Positions 6,279-13,483 are shown, counted from the first letter of the stretch. The stretch: DNA of 13,726 nucleotides from Alphaproteobacteria bacterium (GCA_024639035.1 JAHEJE010000036.1:1-13726); one strand, 5' to 3'. The notes: generated by a model not told the origin, from the sequence alone. A program made the numbers and translations.

Positions 6279-7817
6279 TCAGCCCCAGGGTCTGGACTGC
6301 TTTTCAAGCTGGCGCCATTGCTCTTGCGTGTTCTGCCAGGCGTTTGCAGCTTCACGGTTGTGCCAGGTGAGAACGTCGCCGACTATCTGACGCAATTGCG
6401 GGTTCTTCTGTGCCGCGTTGGCGACGATCGCCGGCAGCGTCTGAGCCAGAGCGACATCATTGAGATAGCCGAAGCTGTCCTGGAGGCTGCGCAAGCGGGC
6501 AATGAACTTGCGGCTCTTGCCAGTGGGCAGTAGGGAGCCAAAAAATTCAAGCGTATAGCGCAGAGTCTTGAGGTCTTTGCGCAGCTCGTGGCGTTCTTCT
6601 GTCGACAGGTCGTCAAGCCTGCAGGCGCGCTTGGTCACGCGCTTCCAGCACTTCCCGAGTGCGGCAGCGGCGTGCTCGCTGATCTTGATGTCCGGTTGTG
6701 GCGCATCGGCCCAGCCGGCACCGTGCGGCAATAGAGACACCTGAAGCACGAGCGCGTTCCAACCGGTCTGTCTGAGCTCACGGCGCAGGCCTTCGCGAAT
6801 TCGCTTGACCCGCTTGGCCAGCAGCGCCTCGAGCTGGCCGGCTCCCTTATCGAGTTTCGATGACAGTTCGACCGGCTGCACGATGTCGGCCAGCAGAACG
6901 TCGATGTCGCGCAATTCGCCGACCCGGCGGCCGAACCGGGCCAGGTCGCGGCTGAGGGCGCGGGTTGCCGGGGTGTCGATCACCCCGCGGAAAGCCCGCA
7001 ATGCGGTGCGCAGACGGCGCACGCCGACCCGCATCTGGTGGGCGTACTCGGGATCATCGCTGGTCCGCAGGCCCTGCCAGTTGTTGAGGATCTGGTCGGC
7101 ACAGGCCTGGCAAATGCGCGCAAAGGCCTCGGCCGCGCTGTCCTTGGCTTTCAGTTCCGGCCGCGATGCCTTGACCGGTTTGGCGGTCTCTTGAAGATCC
7201 GGCGCGATCAACCTGTAGGCGCGCTCGGCCTTGCTGCACGAGGAAAAGTTGAACGGAACACCGGCAAACAGATGCTGGGCGATCTTCAGCATGGCGGTGA
7301 CGTCGCCGGCCTTCAGCTCGAGTTCGGCCTCGCAGATCTGCTTCTTCTTGCCTTGTGCAGCAATGTTGCCGTCATCAAGGGCCAATTCGACGTCGGTGTC
7401 CGCCGACTTGAGCCGATAGGTGCTGCGCATGTAGTCGGTGCGGAACACCGGCTTTAGCTTGTCGTCGCCAATCACCTTGCGCAACTGCTTGCGGGCCTTG
7501 CCGCTGGGGATCCGATCGAGCTGCAGTTTGCCGTCGGGCACCCGGGTTTCGATTTCCGTGGGATTGGAAATGCCGGTTTGCACGGCGGTGCCGTGCTTGA
7601 ACGACTGCATCCAGGCGCCTTGGCTGCGCCTGAGCCGGATCGAGATGCCGGCTTGGCGAAGCGCCTGATCGGCGGTGTCGAAATAGACCGTCTGAGTTTT
7701 TCGCCGCAGCGGATTGGCCACCGCAAACCGCTTTGAGGCCGCGGCCGCGGCCACGTCCTCCATTCTTGTCTTGCTCAGCTCGAGCTTCAGTTCGAATTCC
7801 TTGGGATCGCCTTGCAT
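6279..7817 (-). CDS. CYTH-CHAD protein (predicted inorganic triphosphatase with polyphosphate-binding domain)
   Basis: 512 residues, start ATG 7817, stop TGA 6279-6281. The N-terminal CYTH domain (about 5-210) shows the hallmark ExExK (EFELK, 7-11), YFDT (45-48), RLR (61-63) and a second acidic strand CEAELELK (162-169), the residues that coordinate metal and triphosphate in the tunnel of this family. The CHAD domain (about 225-500) shows HQMRVGVRRLR (260-270) and a second LRKDLKTLRYTLEFFG repeat, the conserved His/Arg/Lys helices that bind polyphosphate. The two-domain plan is that of E. coli YgiF, an inorganic triphosphatase of about 433 residues; this one is longer. It lies convergent to the pst block, so the link to phosphate metabolism is positional and functional, not operonic. 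Substrate (PPPi or short polyphosphate) is inferred. Confidence 0.88.
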   Translation of the reverse strand: MQGDPKEFELKLELSKTRMEDVAAAAASKRFAVANPLRRKTQTVYFDTADQALRQAGISIRLRRSQGAWMQSFKHGTAVQTGISNPTEIETRVPDGKLQLDRIPSGKARKQLRKVIGDDKLKPVFRTDYMRSTYRLKSADTDVELALDDGNIAAQGKKKQICEAELELKAGDVTAMLKIAQHLFAGVPFNFSSCSKAERAYRLIAPDLQETAKPVKASRPELKAKDSAAEAFARICQACADQILNNWQGLRTSDDPEYAHQMRVGVRRLRTALRAFRGVIDTPATRALSRDLARFGRRVGELRDIDVLLADIVQPVELSSKLDKGAGQLEALLAKRVKRIREGLRRELRQTGWNALVLQVSLLPHGAGWADAPQPDIKISEHAAAALGKCWKRVTKRACRLDDLSTEERHELRKDLKTLRYTLEFFGSLLPTGKSRKFIARLRSLQDSFGYLNDVALAQTLPAIVANAAQKNPQLRQIVGDVLTWHNREAANAWQNTQEQWRQLEKQSRPWG

Positions 7818-7965
7818 GGCAACACTCTCGATTATGTTTCAGTTTCGCCCACAGCCATAACCCTAGCACATTGTTGCACCGATTTGTCCCGGCCACATGG
7901 CATCTGGCGCGGATTGTCGCGCTTTGGCCTGTTGTCAGACGAGATCGTCGGTCTGTTCGTCCGGA

Positions 7966-8565
7966 TCAGACTGGCTTGCGGCCCATGGTGTAGGTCTCGA
8001 AGTCGAGATTGCCCGTCCAGCCCCACATGGCCAGCAGCGGTTGCGATCGCGTGGCCATGACATGTGCTTGCCAACTCGAGTGGCGGATGAACGTCCCCGG
8101 TGGCACCGGCCGGCTCGGCGTTTCGTCGGTGCCCCACAGCGCGGTGCCGGAAAGGATGAGATAAAGCTCTTCGGCTTCATGGCAGTGTTCGGGGTAGAAG
8201 AATTCAGGCGCCTGAATGAACAGGCCAAAGCGGCATTGCGCGGTGTGGATCATGCCCGACGGCCCGACGATCTCGACGGCCGCCATTTTGGCTGCAAGCT
8301 CGTCGGGGATACGGCCGCGGCCTGGGACGCGCCAGTGCAGCTGCGGTGCGATGCCGACCAGTTCGTCGAGCAGCGGGCCGTCGCCGGATGCAAGGATGCT
8401 CGGAAGATGGGCCGACATCGGCGCGGCTGTGGGCGGGTCCACGATCTCGGCATCGCACAGGCCGGGCAGGGTGGCCGCCAGATGCGCGGCAATGGCACTG
8501 TCGTGCCCGCGATAGTGCGCCGAGGCCGCTCTCAGGAAAGGTGCAAGTGAATTGTCGCCGGGCAT
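7966..8565 (-). CDS. Cupin protein resembling the DMSP lyase (DddL/DddQ/DddK) family
   Basis: 199 residues, start ATG 8565 (weak Shine-Dalgarno), stop TGA 7966-7968. An N-terminal helical half precedes a C-terminal cupin barrel with motif one HxHx3Ex6G exactly met (His127, His129, Glu133, Gly140), Tyr135 two residues after the Glu, and motif two PPG then His168. This is a full cupin metal-ligand set (three His, one Glu) with the same spacing and adjacent Tyr as described for cupin DMSP lyases, which cleave dimethylsulfoniopropionate to DMS and acrylate. The PLLAMWGWTGNLDFETY ending also resembles that family. Substrate is not proven: other small cupins of the same group act on different compounds. 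It lies 74 bases after the binding-protein gene on the same strand and is probably the last gene of that operon. Confidence 0.6.
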   Translation of the reverse strand: MPGDNSLAPFLRAASAHYRGHDSAIAAHLAATLPGLCDAEIVDPPTAAPMSAHLPSILASGDGPLLDELVGIAPQLHWRVPGRGRIPDELAAKMAAVEIVGPSGMIHTAQCRFGLFIQAPEFFYPEHCHEAEELYLILSGTALWGTDETPSRPVPPGTFIRHSSWQAHVMATRSQPLLAMWGWTGNLDFETYTMGRKPV

Positions 8566-8585
8566 TGCGCAACCAAATCTGAACG

Positions 8586-8631
8586 CCGGAAACCGGCCCT
8601 AGCGAAAGTTTCGCACCAGACCGGTTTCCGG
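8586..8631 (-). terminator. Nested inverted repeat between the binding-protein and cupin genes
   Basis: CCGGAAACCGG (8586-8596) and CCGGTTTCCGG (8621-8631) are perfect 11-bp arms. Inside them GCGAAA (8602-8607) and TTTCGC (8609-8614) form a second perfect inverted repeat around one base. There is no T-run, so it may act as an mRNA processing or stabilising hairpin after the binding-protein gene rather than a strict terminator. Confidence 0.55.
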
Positions 8632-8639
8632 GCAAGAGC

Positions 8640-10229
8640 TTATGCGAACCACCAACGTTCGGTGAGACGCGTACCATCGAGCATCCAGGCATTGCCGATG
8701 TGCGGTCCATGGGCAAGCTTGGAGGACGCAGCATCGACGTAGTTGGCGAACATCGGAATGATGGCGCCGCCCTCGTCGTGAACGATCTGCTGCATTTCAG
8801 CATACATCCCGGCGCGCTTGGTCTCGTCCAGTTCGGCACGGGCCTCAACGAGCAGTGCCTGGAAGCGATCGTTGCTGAAATGGGTGTCGTTCCAGTCGGC
8901 GCCGGCGGAATAGGCGGTGGAGAACATCCAGTCCTCGGTCGGGCGCCCGGACCAGTAGGCCGCAGACCAGGGCTTGCGCCGCCAGACGTTTTCCCAGTAG
9001 CCGTCGCCGGACACCCGGTCGATGGTGATGTCGATACCGGCAGCAGCCGCACTTTCCTTGTAGAGCGCTGCTGCATCGACGGCGCCGGCAAAGGCTGCAT
9101 CGGCGGTGGCCAGCGACACCTTGAGGTTTTCCTGACCGGCTTTCTTCAGGTGGAACTTCGCTTTTTCCGGATCGTATGGACGTTGCGGCAGGTCGGCCCG
9201 GTAGCGGTTGGCAGCACCGATCGGCACGTCGTTGCCGACAGCGCCATGGCCGCGCAGGATCTTCTTGACCATTTCCTCGCGGTTGATCGCCAGCTTCAGC
9301 GCCAGGCGCACGTCGTTGTTGTCGAACGGGGCGATGTCGGTCAGCATCGGGAAGGTGTAATGCTGGTTGCCGGTCACTTCGAACACCGAGACATTCGGGT
9401 TTTTGTTGAGCAGGTGCTCGGTCTTCAGGTCGACGCGGTTGATGGCGTCGACGGCACCGGTCACCAGCGCGTTGGTGCGCGCGGTGGCATCGCGGATGCC
9501 GATCACCTCAAAGGAGTCGAACCAGCAGCGCTGATCATTATAGTCGTTGGGGTTGCGCTTCAGGTTTGCGGCAACACCCGGGTCGAAGCGTTCCAGAACA
9601 TAACCACCGGTGCCGATGCCCTTGGCGATGGCTTCAGCCTTCATGCCGGCCGGCATCATCATCAGGTGATAGTCGGCAAGCAGGTAAGGGAAGTCGGCAT
9701 TGCCGTCCTTGAGCGTGAATACAACGGTGTGATCGTCATCCTTCTTCATGCTGTCGATTGGTTTGACGATCGGTTTGGCGGAAGACTTCGAGGCATCGTC
9801 GAGATGGTGATTGATCGTCTCGATGACGTCATCGGCGCCGAACGACTTGCCATTGTGGAAGGTGACGCCCTTTTTCAACTTGAACGTCCATGTCTTGGCG
9901 TCCTTGGAGGCTTCCCAGCTTTCGGCAAGTTCGCCGCGCAGGCTGCCGTCCGGGGCAATCTCGGTCAGGGCGTCGAAACAGCCGCCCATGCACACGGCAA
10001 TCGCGAATGTGTCGCCGAGGGTCGCGCCGTCGAGCGAATCGGTGGTGTTGCCGCCGGCAAGACCGAGCTTCAGGTGACCACCGCGCTTGGGTGTGGATGC
10101 AAAGGCATCGTTCATCAGGGACGGCGCCAGGGCCGCGCTGACGCCCAGGGCCAGGGCGCCCTGCATGAACTGGCGCTTGTTGATCCGTCCGGCGGCCAGC
10201 AGGGCCTTTAGTTCAGTAATCCTGTTCAT
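8640..10229 (-). CDS. Family 5 ABC transporter substrate-binding protein (peptide/opine type), Tat-like signal
   Basis: 529 residues, start ATG 10229 with a strong AAGGAGGA seven bases upstream, stop TAA 8640-8642. The N-terminus has INKRQFMQGALALG (16-29) before a hydrophobic run and DAFA (41-44): a Tat-like signal with KR in place of the usual RR, as seen in alphaproteobacterial family 5 binding proteins. The mature chain shows the SBP_bac_5 pattern: LAESWEASKDAKTWTFKLKKGVTFHNGKSFGADDVIET near residues 100-140, later LALKLAINREEMVKKILRG, and a C-terminal NAWMLDGTRLTERWW. These proteins carry peptides, opines, glycosides or other organic solutes to inner-membrane permeases. No permease or ATPase gene for it is in the window. 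Its start overlaps the end of the upstream dehydrogenase gene by 17 bases, so the two are probably coupled. The ligand cannot be told from sequence. Confidence 0.88.
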   Translation of the reverse strand: MNRITELKALLAAGRINKRQFMQGALALGVSAALAPSLMNDAFASTPKRGGHLKLGLAGGNTTDSLDGATLGDTFAIAVCMGGCFDALTEIAPDGSLRGELAESWEASKDAKTWTFKLKKGVTFHNGKSFGADDVIETINHHLDDASKSSAKPIVKPIDSMKKDDDHTVVFTLKDGNADFPYLLADYHLMMMPAGMKAEAIAKGIGTGGYVLERFDPGVAANLKRNPNDYNDQRCWFDSFEVIGIRDATARTNALVTGAVDAINRVDLKTEHLLNKNPNVSVFEVTGNQHYTFPMLTDIAPFDNNDVRLALKLAINREEMVKKILRGHGAVGNDVPIGAANRYRADLPQRPYDPEKAKFHLKKAGQENLKVSLATADAAFAGAVDAAALYKESAAAAGIDITIDRVSGDGYWENVWRRKPWSAAYWSGRPTEDWMFSTAYSAGADWNDTHFSNDRFQALLVEARAELDETKRAGMYAEMQQIVHDEGGAIIPMFANYVDAASSKLAHGPHIGNAWMLDGTRLTERWWFA

Positions 10230-11235
10230 CTATGCTTCCTCCTTCTGTCATGACTTTGGCGAAACCGTCGGCGCGCAATGAAACGCCCGATGCGGTTTCC
10301 ATCGATCTGACGACATTTGCCGTCCAGGCCTGGGGGCCATAGTGCTCGCGTCCCTGTTGGAACATGTCTGCGACAAGCCTGGAGAGTGCGAGTGAAACAC
10401 CGTGTTTTTCGCCGAGATCCATGGCGAACTGCAGGTCCTTGCAGGCCAGCTCCATGGTGAAACTGGTGTCGTAGGTGCCGCTCAGGATGACTGGCATCAC
10501 GCTGTTGAACTCGATGCTGGTGCCGGAGCTTGCCTTGATCACCTCGTAGCACTGGCGCATGTCGAGGCCGGCCTTGCTGGCCAGCAGCATGGCCTCGCCG
10601 GCGGCGATCAGGTGATCGAAGGCCAGCATGTTGGTGATCACCTTGATGGTCGATGCCGAACCGATTTCACCAAGATGGAACAGCGGTCCGCACATGGTAT
10701 CGAAGGCGGCGCGGTGCCTGGCCAGCACCTCCGCCTTGCCGCCGACCAGCACGGTGATCTCGCCGGCCGCGGCCCGGTGCACACCACCGGTGACCGGGGC
10801 TTCAAGGGTCTCGATGCCGCCGGCCAGCGCCTCGGCGGCCATGGCCTTTATCTGGTCGACGCCAACGGTGCTCATCTCGATCCAGGTCGAACCGGGGCGC
10901 ATCGCGCTCAACAGCCCGTCCGGCCCGCTCAGCACGCGCTGCGATATGGCCGGAGACGGCAGGCAGGTGATCACCGCGTCGGCTCCAGCCGCCAGGTCGG
11001 CCGGGCTCGCGACCATGCCGGCGCCGGCCTCGACCAGCGGCCGGGCGGCGTCCTTGCTGGCATCGTGCACGGTCAGGTTGAAGCCGGCATTGAGAAGGCT
11101 GCGGGCCAGTTTGGCGCCGAGATTGCCGAGACCGATGAAGCCATAACGCAGGGCGACGGCATTGCCGTCCGGCGCCGGGCCGGTGCCGGCAGATGTGTCT
11201 GCAACGCCCGATGCTTTGGTCACCGTCTGGTCCAT
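10213..11235 (-). CDS. NAD(P)-dependent 3-hydroxyisobutyrate dehydrogenase-family oxidoreductase
   Basis: 340 residues, start ATG 11235 with GAGGA eight bases upstream; an in-frame start at 11298 would place 21 extra residues across the regulatory gap and is rejected. After about 30 low-complexity residues comes the Rossmann motif GLGNLG (35-40). The family substrate-binding motif appears as EAPVTGGVHRAAAGE (145-159, usually DAPVSGG), and the catalytic Lys as Lys198 in GSASTIKVITN. These enzymes oxidise 3-hydroxy acids or reduce the matching semialdehydes (3-hydroxyisobutyrate, tartronate semialdehyde, 3-hydroxypropionate, sulfolactaldehyde and others); sequence alone does not choose among them. 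First gene of a - strand set with a binding protein and a cupin, divergent from a LysR regulator. The overlap with the next gene implies joint expression. Confidence 0.85.
   Translation of the reverse strand: MDQTVTKASGVADTSAGTGPAPDGNAVALRYGFIGLGNLGAKLARSLLNAGFNLTVHDASKDAARPLVEAGAGMVASPADLAAGADAVITCLPSPAISQRVLSGPDGLLSAMRPGSTWIEMSTVGVDQIKAMAAEALAGGIETLEAPVTGGVHRAAAGEITVLVGGKAEVLARHRAAFDTMCGPLFHLGEIGSASTIKVITNMLAFDHLIAAGEAMLLASKAGLDMRQCYEVIKASSGTSIEFNSVMPVILSGTYDTSFTMELACKDLQFAMDLGEKHGVSLALSRLVADMFQQGREHYGPQAWTANVVRSMETASGVSLRADGFAKVMTEGGSIDEQDY
10237..10244 (-). promoter_or_regulatory. Shine-Dalgarno of the binding-protein gene, inside the dehydrogenase gene
   Basis: Reads AAGGAGGA on the - strand, seven bases before ATG 10229, and encodes part of the dehydrogenase C-terminus (the GGS of GGSIDEQDY). 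It fixes the start of the binding protein and supports translational coupling. Confidence 0.8.
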
Positions 11236-11242
11236 GTTGTGC

Positions 11243-11260
11243 GTCCTCGAGTGTCCTCGA
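11243..11260 (-). repeat. 10-bp direct repeat carrying two copies of the dehydrogenase Shine-Dalgarno
   Basis: GTCCTCGA occurs at 11243-11250 and again at 11253-11260. On the - strand each copy contains GAGGA. The one nearest the start is the functional Shine-Dalgarno of the dehydrogenase gene; the second lies 10 bases further upstream. Confidence 0.6.
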
Positions 11261-11335
11261 TAATCAACGTATGACACTTGAACAAATCGAACCAACAAAG
11301 TTAAATTGGCTTAAGACATAAAAATATTGATACAT

Positions 11336-11341
11336 AGGAGG
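11336..11341 (+). promoter_or_regulatory. Shine-Dalgarno deciding the LysR start
   Basis: AGGAGG lies eight bases before GTG 11350 but only two before TTG 11344, so GTG 11350 is taken as the start. Confidence 0.75.
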
Positions 11342-11349
11342 CGTTGTGC

Positions 11350-12273
11350 GTGGCCGGAGACCGTCGCGAAAAGGGCTATCGCTTTCCGCCCCTGAAATGG
11401 CTGATGTCGTTCGAGGCGGCGGCCCGGCACATGAGTTTTACCGCCGCGGCGGCAGAACTCGGGCTCAGCCAGGCCGCGGTCAGCTACCAGATCAAAGCGT
11501 TGGAGGGGCAGATTGGCTTTGCCTTGTTCGAACGCCGGCCGCGGCATTTGCAATTGACCGACATGGGGCATGCCTATCTGCCGTCGATCCGGCGTGCGTT
11601 CGATGAGTTGCTGGCGACCTCAAGCGGGCTGTTCGGGCCGATCGGCGAGCAATCGGTCACAGTGCGCGTGGCGATCTCGTTTGCCGTGCTTTGTCTGGCA
11701 TCTCGGCTGCGCGGTTTTCAGGAGCTGTATCCGGCGGTCAACGTGCGCACCTGGTCGTCGATCTGGGCGAATGCACTGGACACGCAATCGGCCGACATCG
11801 ACATCCGCTTCGGTGACGGGCAATGGAATGGCTTTGAAGCGACCCGGCTGACCGACGAACGTGCGGTGATCGTATGCAGCCCGTCATTTGCCGAAAACCT
11901 GAAGGACCCCGATGACCTCGACCGCCTGGCCGACACCCATATGATCAGTATCGCCGGGCAAAGCGACCTGTGGCTGCGGGTTCTGTCCGAAGCCGGTTGC
12001 ACGCCGCGCGCCAGTAGCGGGTATCGGACCGATACCTCTCTGGCCGCTGCCGAACTTGCCGCCGCCGGCATGGGCTGCGCCATCCTGCTGGAGCGTTTTG
12101 CCCGGCCATACCTGATGTCGAAGCGGCTCATGCAACCGTGTGCTGTCGCGCTGGACTTAAAGCGCTCGCACTACCTGCTGGTGCCGATCAAGCAATCCCG
12201 CGCCCACCCGGAAGTCACGTTGCTCAAGGAGTGGCTGCTGAACACGGATTGGGACAACGTTCAGGGGTTCTGA
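11350..12273 (+). CDS. LysR-family transcriptional regulator (GcvA-like)
   Basis: 307 residues from GTG 11350. The N-terminal winged helix-turn-helix is clear: FEAAARHMSFTAAAAELGLSQAAVSYQIKALEGQIGFALFER (about 21-62), followed by LQLTDMGHAYLP. The C-terminal effector domain (about 90-295) has the LysR pattern VRVAISFAVLCLASRLRGFQELYPAVNVR and a DIDIRFGDGQW segment, typical of the GcvA-like branch that often regulates amino-acid or transport operons. It is divergent from the dehydrogenase, binding-protein and cupin genes and is their likely regulator, with a substrate or intermediate of that pathway as inducer (inference). It ends two bases from the convergent coiled-coil gene. Confidence 0.9.
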   Translation: MAGDRREKGYRFPPLKWLMSFEAAARHMSFTAAAAELGLSQAAVSYQIKALEGQIGFALFERRPRHLQLTDMGHAYLPSIRRAFDELLATSSGLFGPIGEQSVTVRVAISFAVLCLASRLRGFQELYPAVNVRTWSSIWANALDTQSADIDIRFGDGQWNGFEATRLTDERAVIVCSPSFAENLKDPDDLDRLADTHMISIAGQSDLWLRVLSEAGCTPRASSGYRTDTSLAAAELAAAGMGCAILLERFARPYLMSKRLMQPCAVALDLKRSHYLLVPIKQSRAHPEVTLLKEWLLNTDWDNVQGF

Positions 12274-12275
12274 CT

Positions 12276-13409
12276 TTAACTGTCTTTCGTCGTGGTCTTG
12301 GCGCCCTTGGGTTTTTTCGCCTTGGCCAGTTCGGCCTTCAAGCCGCGGGCTTCGGTTTCCAACTTCTTGACCTTGGCCGCTTCGGCTTTTGACGCCTTGT
12401 CGAGGAGCAGGGCGTATTCCTTCAGCTTTATCACCTCCGCCGCCAGCGACTCCTGCTTGGCCTTGTAGGCTTCAACTGCCGAATGAGCATCGGACAGCTC
12501 ATTTTCCAGCTCCGTCATCGCCTTCTTGGAGCCGTCTTTATGCGCTGCGAGTGCGGCTGCTGCATCCGATTGCTGTTGTTTCAGCTCAGCCGTGAGGGCG
12601 GTTAGCTTCTTGGTCAGGTTGTTTTCTTCTACGGCGTAATCCGAAACCTGCTTGTTGAGGCTTGCGACCCTGGCGGTGAGATCGGCGATTGATTCATCTT
12701 TTCCGCTCAGCGACTTGACAGCATCATCCAATTTGCTCTGCACCGCGTTGCGTGCGGTCTCGGCAGTCTTGGTTTTGGCGTTGGCTTCAGCCAATGCGCT
12801 GTCGCTGCTCGACTTTTGCTTGGCAAGCGCGTCACTCGCTGAACTGCGGGCTTTTGCCAGTTCCGCTTGCGCTGCGGCTTTCATATCGGCCAGCTTTGCT
12901 GCGTTCGCCTTTTCGACTTCGGCGAGGGCTGCGTCCGCTTCCGATTTCTGTTTGGTGAGTGCTGCACGCCCTGAACTGCGGGCCTTGGCCAGATTCGCAT
13001 CTGATGCGGCCTTCATCTCATCCAGCTTTGCTGCGTGTGCGGTTTCGGCTTCGGCGAGGGCCGCGTCCGCTTCCGTTTTCTGCTTGGTGAGTGCAGTACG
13101 TCCTGCTCGTCGGGCCTTTGCCAACTCTGCTGAGGCTTCGGCTTTCATCTCGGCCAGACGTGCCGCGTGCGCCTTTTCGGCTTCGGCGAGGGCTGTGTCT
13201 GCTTCGGTTCTTTGTTTTGTGAGTCTTTTTTCGGCGGCCGCGATGGTTTCGGAGATTGCCGCATTCGCGCGCCGTTCTATCTCGGCCAGCTTGGCTGCCG
13301 CAGCTGCTTCGGCCTTGCGCTTTTTGGTTTTCTTGAGTTCAGCGGCCTTGCCCTTGGCCTTCGTCTTCTTCTTCGACTTTGAATTTTTGCCCTTGTCCTT
13401 CTTTGCCAT
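12276..13409 (-). CDS. Lys/Ala/Glu-rich coiled-coil protein with 16 hendecad (11-residue) repeats
   Basis: 377 residues from ATG 13409, with AAGGTGAG just upstream; an in-frame GTG at 13442 would add 11 Arg-rich residues and lacks such a site. I recognise no named family. Residues 1-35 are extremely Lys-rich (histone H1-like); no signal peptide or membrane segment is seen. From Leu41 to residue 216 the chain is 16 consecutive 11-residue units, nearly all beginning with Leu, for example LTKQKTEADAA, LAEAETAHAAK, LDEMKAASDAN and LAKARSSGRAA. Units 3-14 form three 44-residue super-repeats. Residues about 217-360 are a more ordinary coiled coil, and the C-terminus (KAKKPKGAKTTTKDS) is again basic. 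Eleven-residue Ala/Lys/Glu repeats occur in LEA-type protectants, lipid-droplet coat proteins and right-handed coiled coils; basic tails suggest a polyanion partner such as DNA or polyphosphate. None of these roles is proven. Confidence 0.82.
   Translation of the reverse strand: MAKKDKGKNSKSKKKTKAKGKAAELKKTKKRKAEAAAAAKLAEIERRANAAISETIAAAEKRLTKQRTEADTALAEAEKAHAARLAEMKAEASAELAKARRAGRTALTKQKTEADAALAEAETAHAAKLDEMKAASDANLAKARSSGRAALTKQKSEADAALAEVEKANAAKLADMKAAAQAELAKARSSASDALAKQKSSSDSALAEANAKTKTAETARNAVQSKLDDAVKSLSGKDESIADLTARVASLNKQVSDYAVEENNLTKKLTALTAELKQQQSDAAAALAAHKDGSKKAMTELENELSDAHSAVEAYKAKQESLAAEVIKLKEYALLLDKASKAEAAKVKKLETEARGLKAELAKAKKPKGAKTTTKDS
12774..13223 (-). repeat. 132-bp tandem repeat inside the coiled-coil gene (three copies plus a partial one)
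   Basis: Codons 63-106, 107-150 and 151-194 (13223 down to 12828) are three related 132-bp units, and codons 195-212 are the start of a fourth. At DNA level, for example, GAACTGCGGGC recurs 132 bases apart near 12841 and 12973. The copies have diverged mainly at third positions and in Lys/Arg and Ser/Ala exchanges, so the duplication is not recent. Confidence 0.8.
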
Positions 13410-13445
13410 TGCTCTCACCTTGATCCTTCTTCTGACGCGCACTGT

Positions 13446-13470
13446 TAGGGTCGAAACTCAATCATATCAT
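13446..13470 (+). repeat. Left terminal inverted repeat of the MITE-like element
   Basis: Begins TAGGGTCGAAACTC and continues to ATCATATCAT. It matches the reverse complement of 13689-13713 except at the tenth base (A here, G there). Confidence 0.85.
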
Positions 13471-13483
13471 CCATTCTGCGCCA

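Larger units (their letters stand above)
11236..11349. promoter_or_regulatory. Divergent promoter region between the dehydrogenase operon and the LysR gene
   Basis: A 114-base gap, much richer in A/T than its surroundings between about 11275 and 11335. LysR proteins usually bind such gaps and control the divergent operon and themselves. A TTAA-N6-TTAA dyad in the AT-rich part is a possible LysR site but is short. No clear sigma70 pair is claimed. Confidence 0.5.

Noticed and set aside
8566..8639. Small RNA gene in the binding-protein/cupin gap
   Set aside because: The nested inverted repeat alone does not show a promoter or terminator; an intercistronic hairpin explains it.
8700..10211. 503-codon open frame on the + strand opposite the binding-protein gene
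   Set aside because: Long antisense frames are common in high-GC genes. Its product has no family pattern, while the - strand frame is a clear family 5 binding protein.
12774..13223. CRISPR array
   Set aside because: The repeats are 132 bp, diverged, contiguous and in frame within a coding gene, with no spacers.
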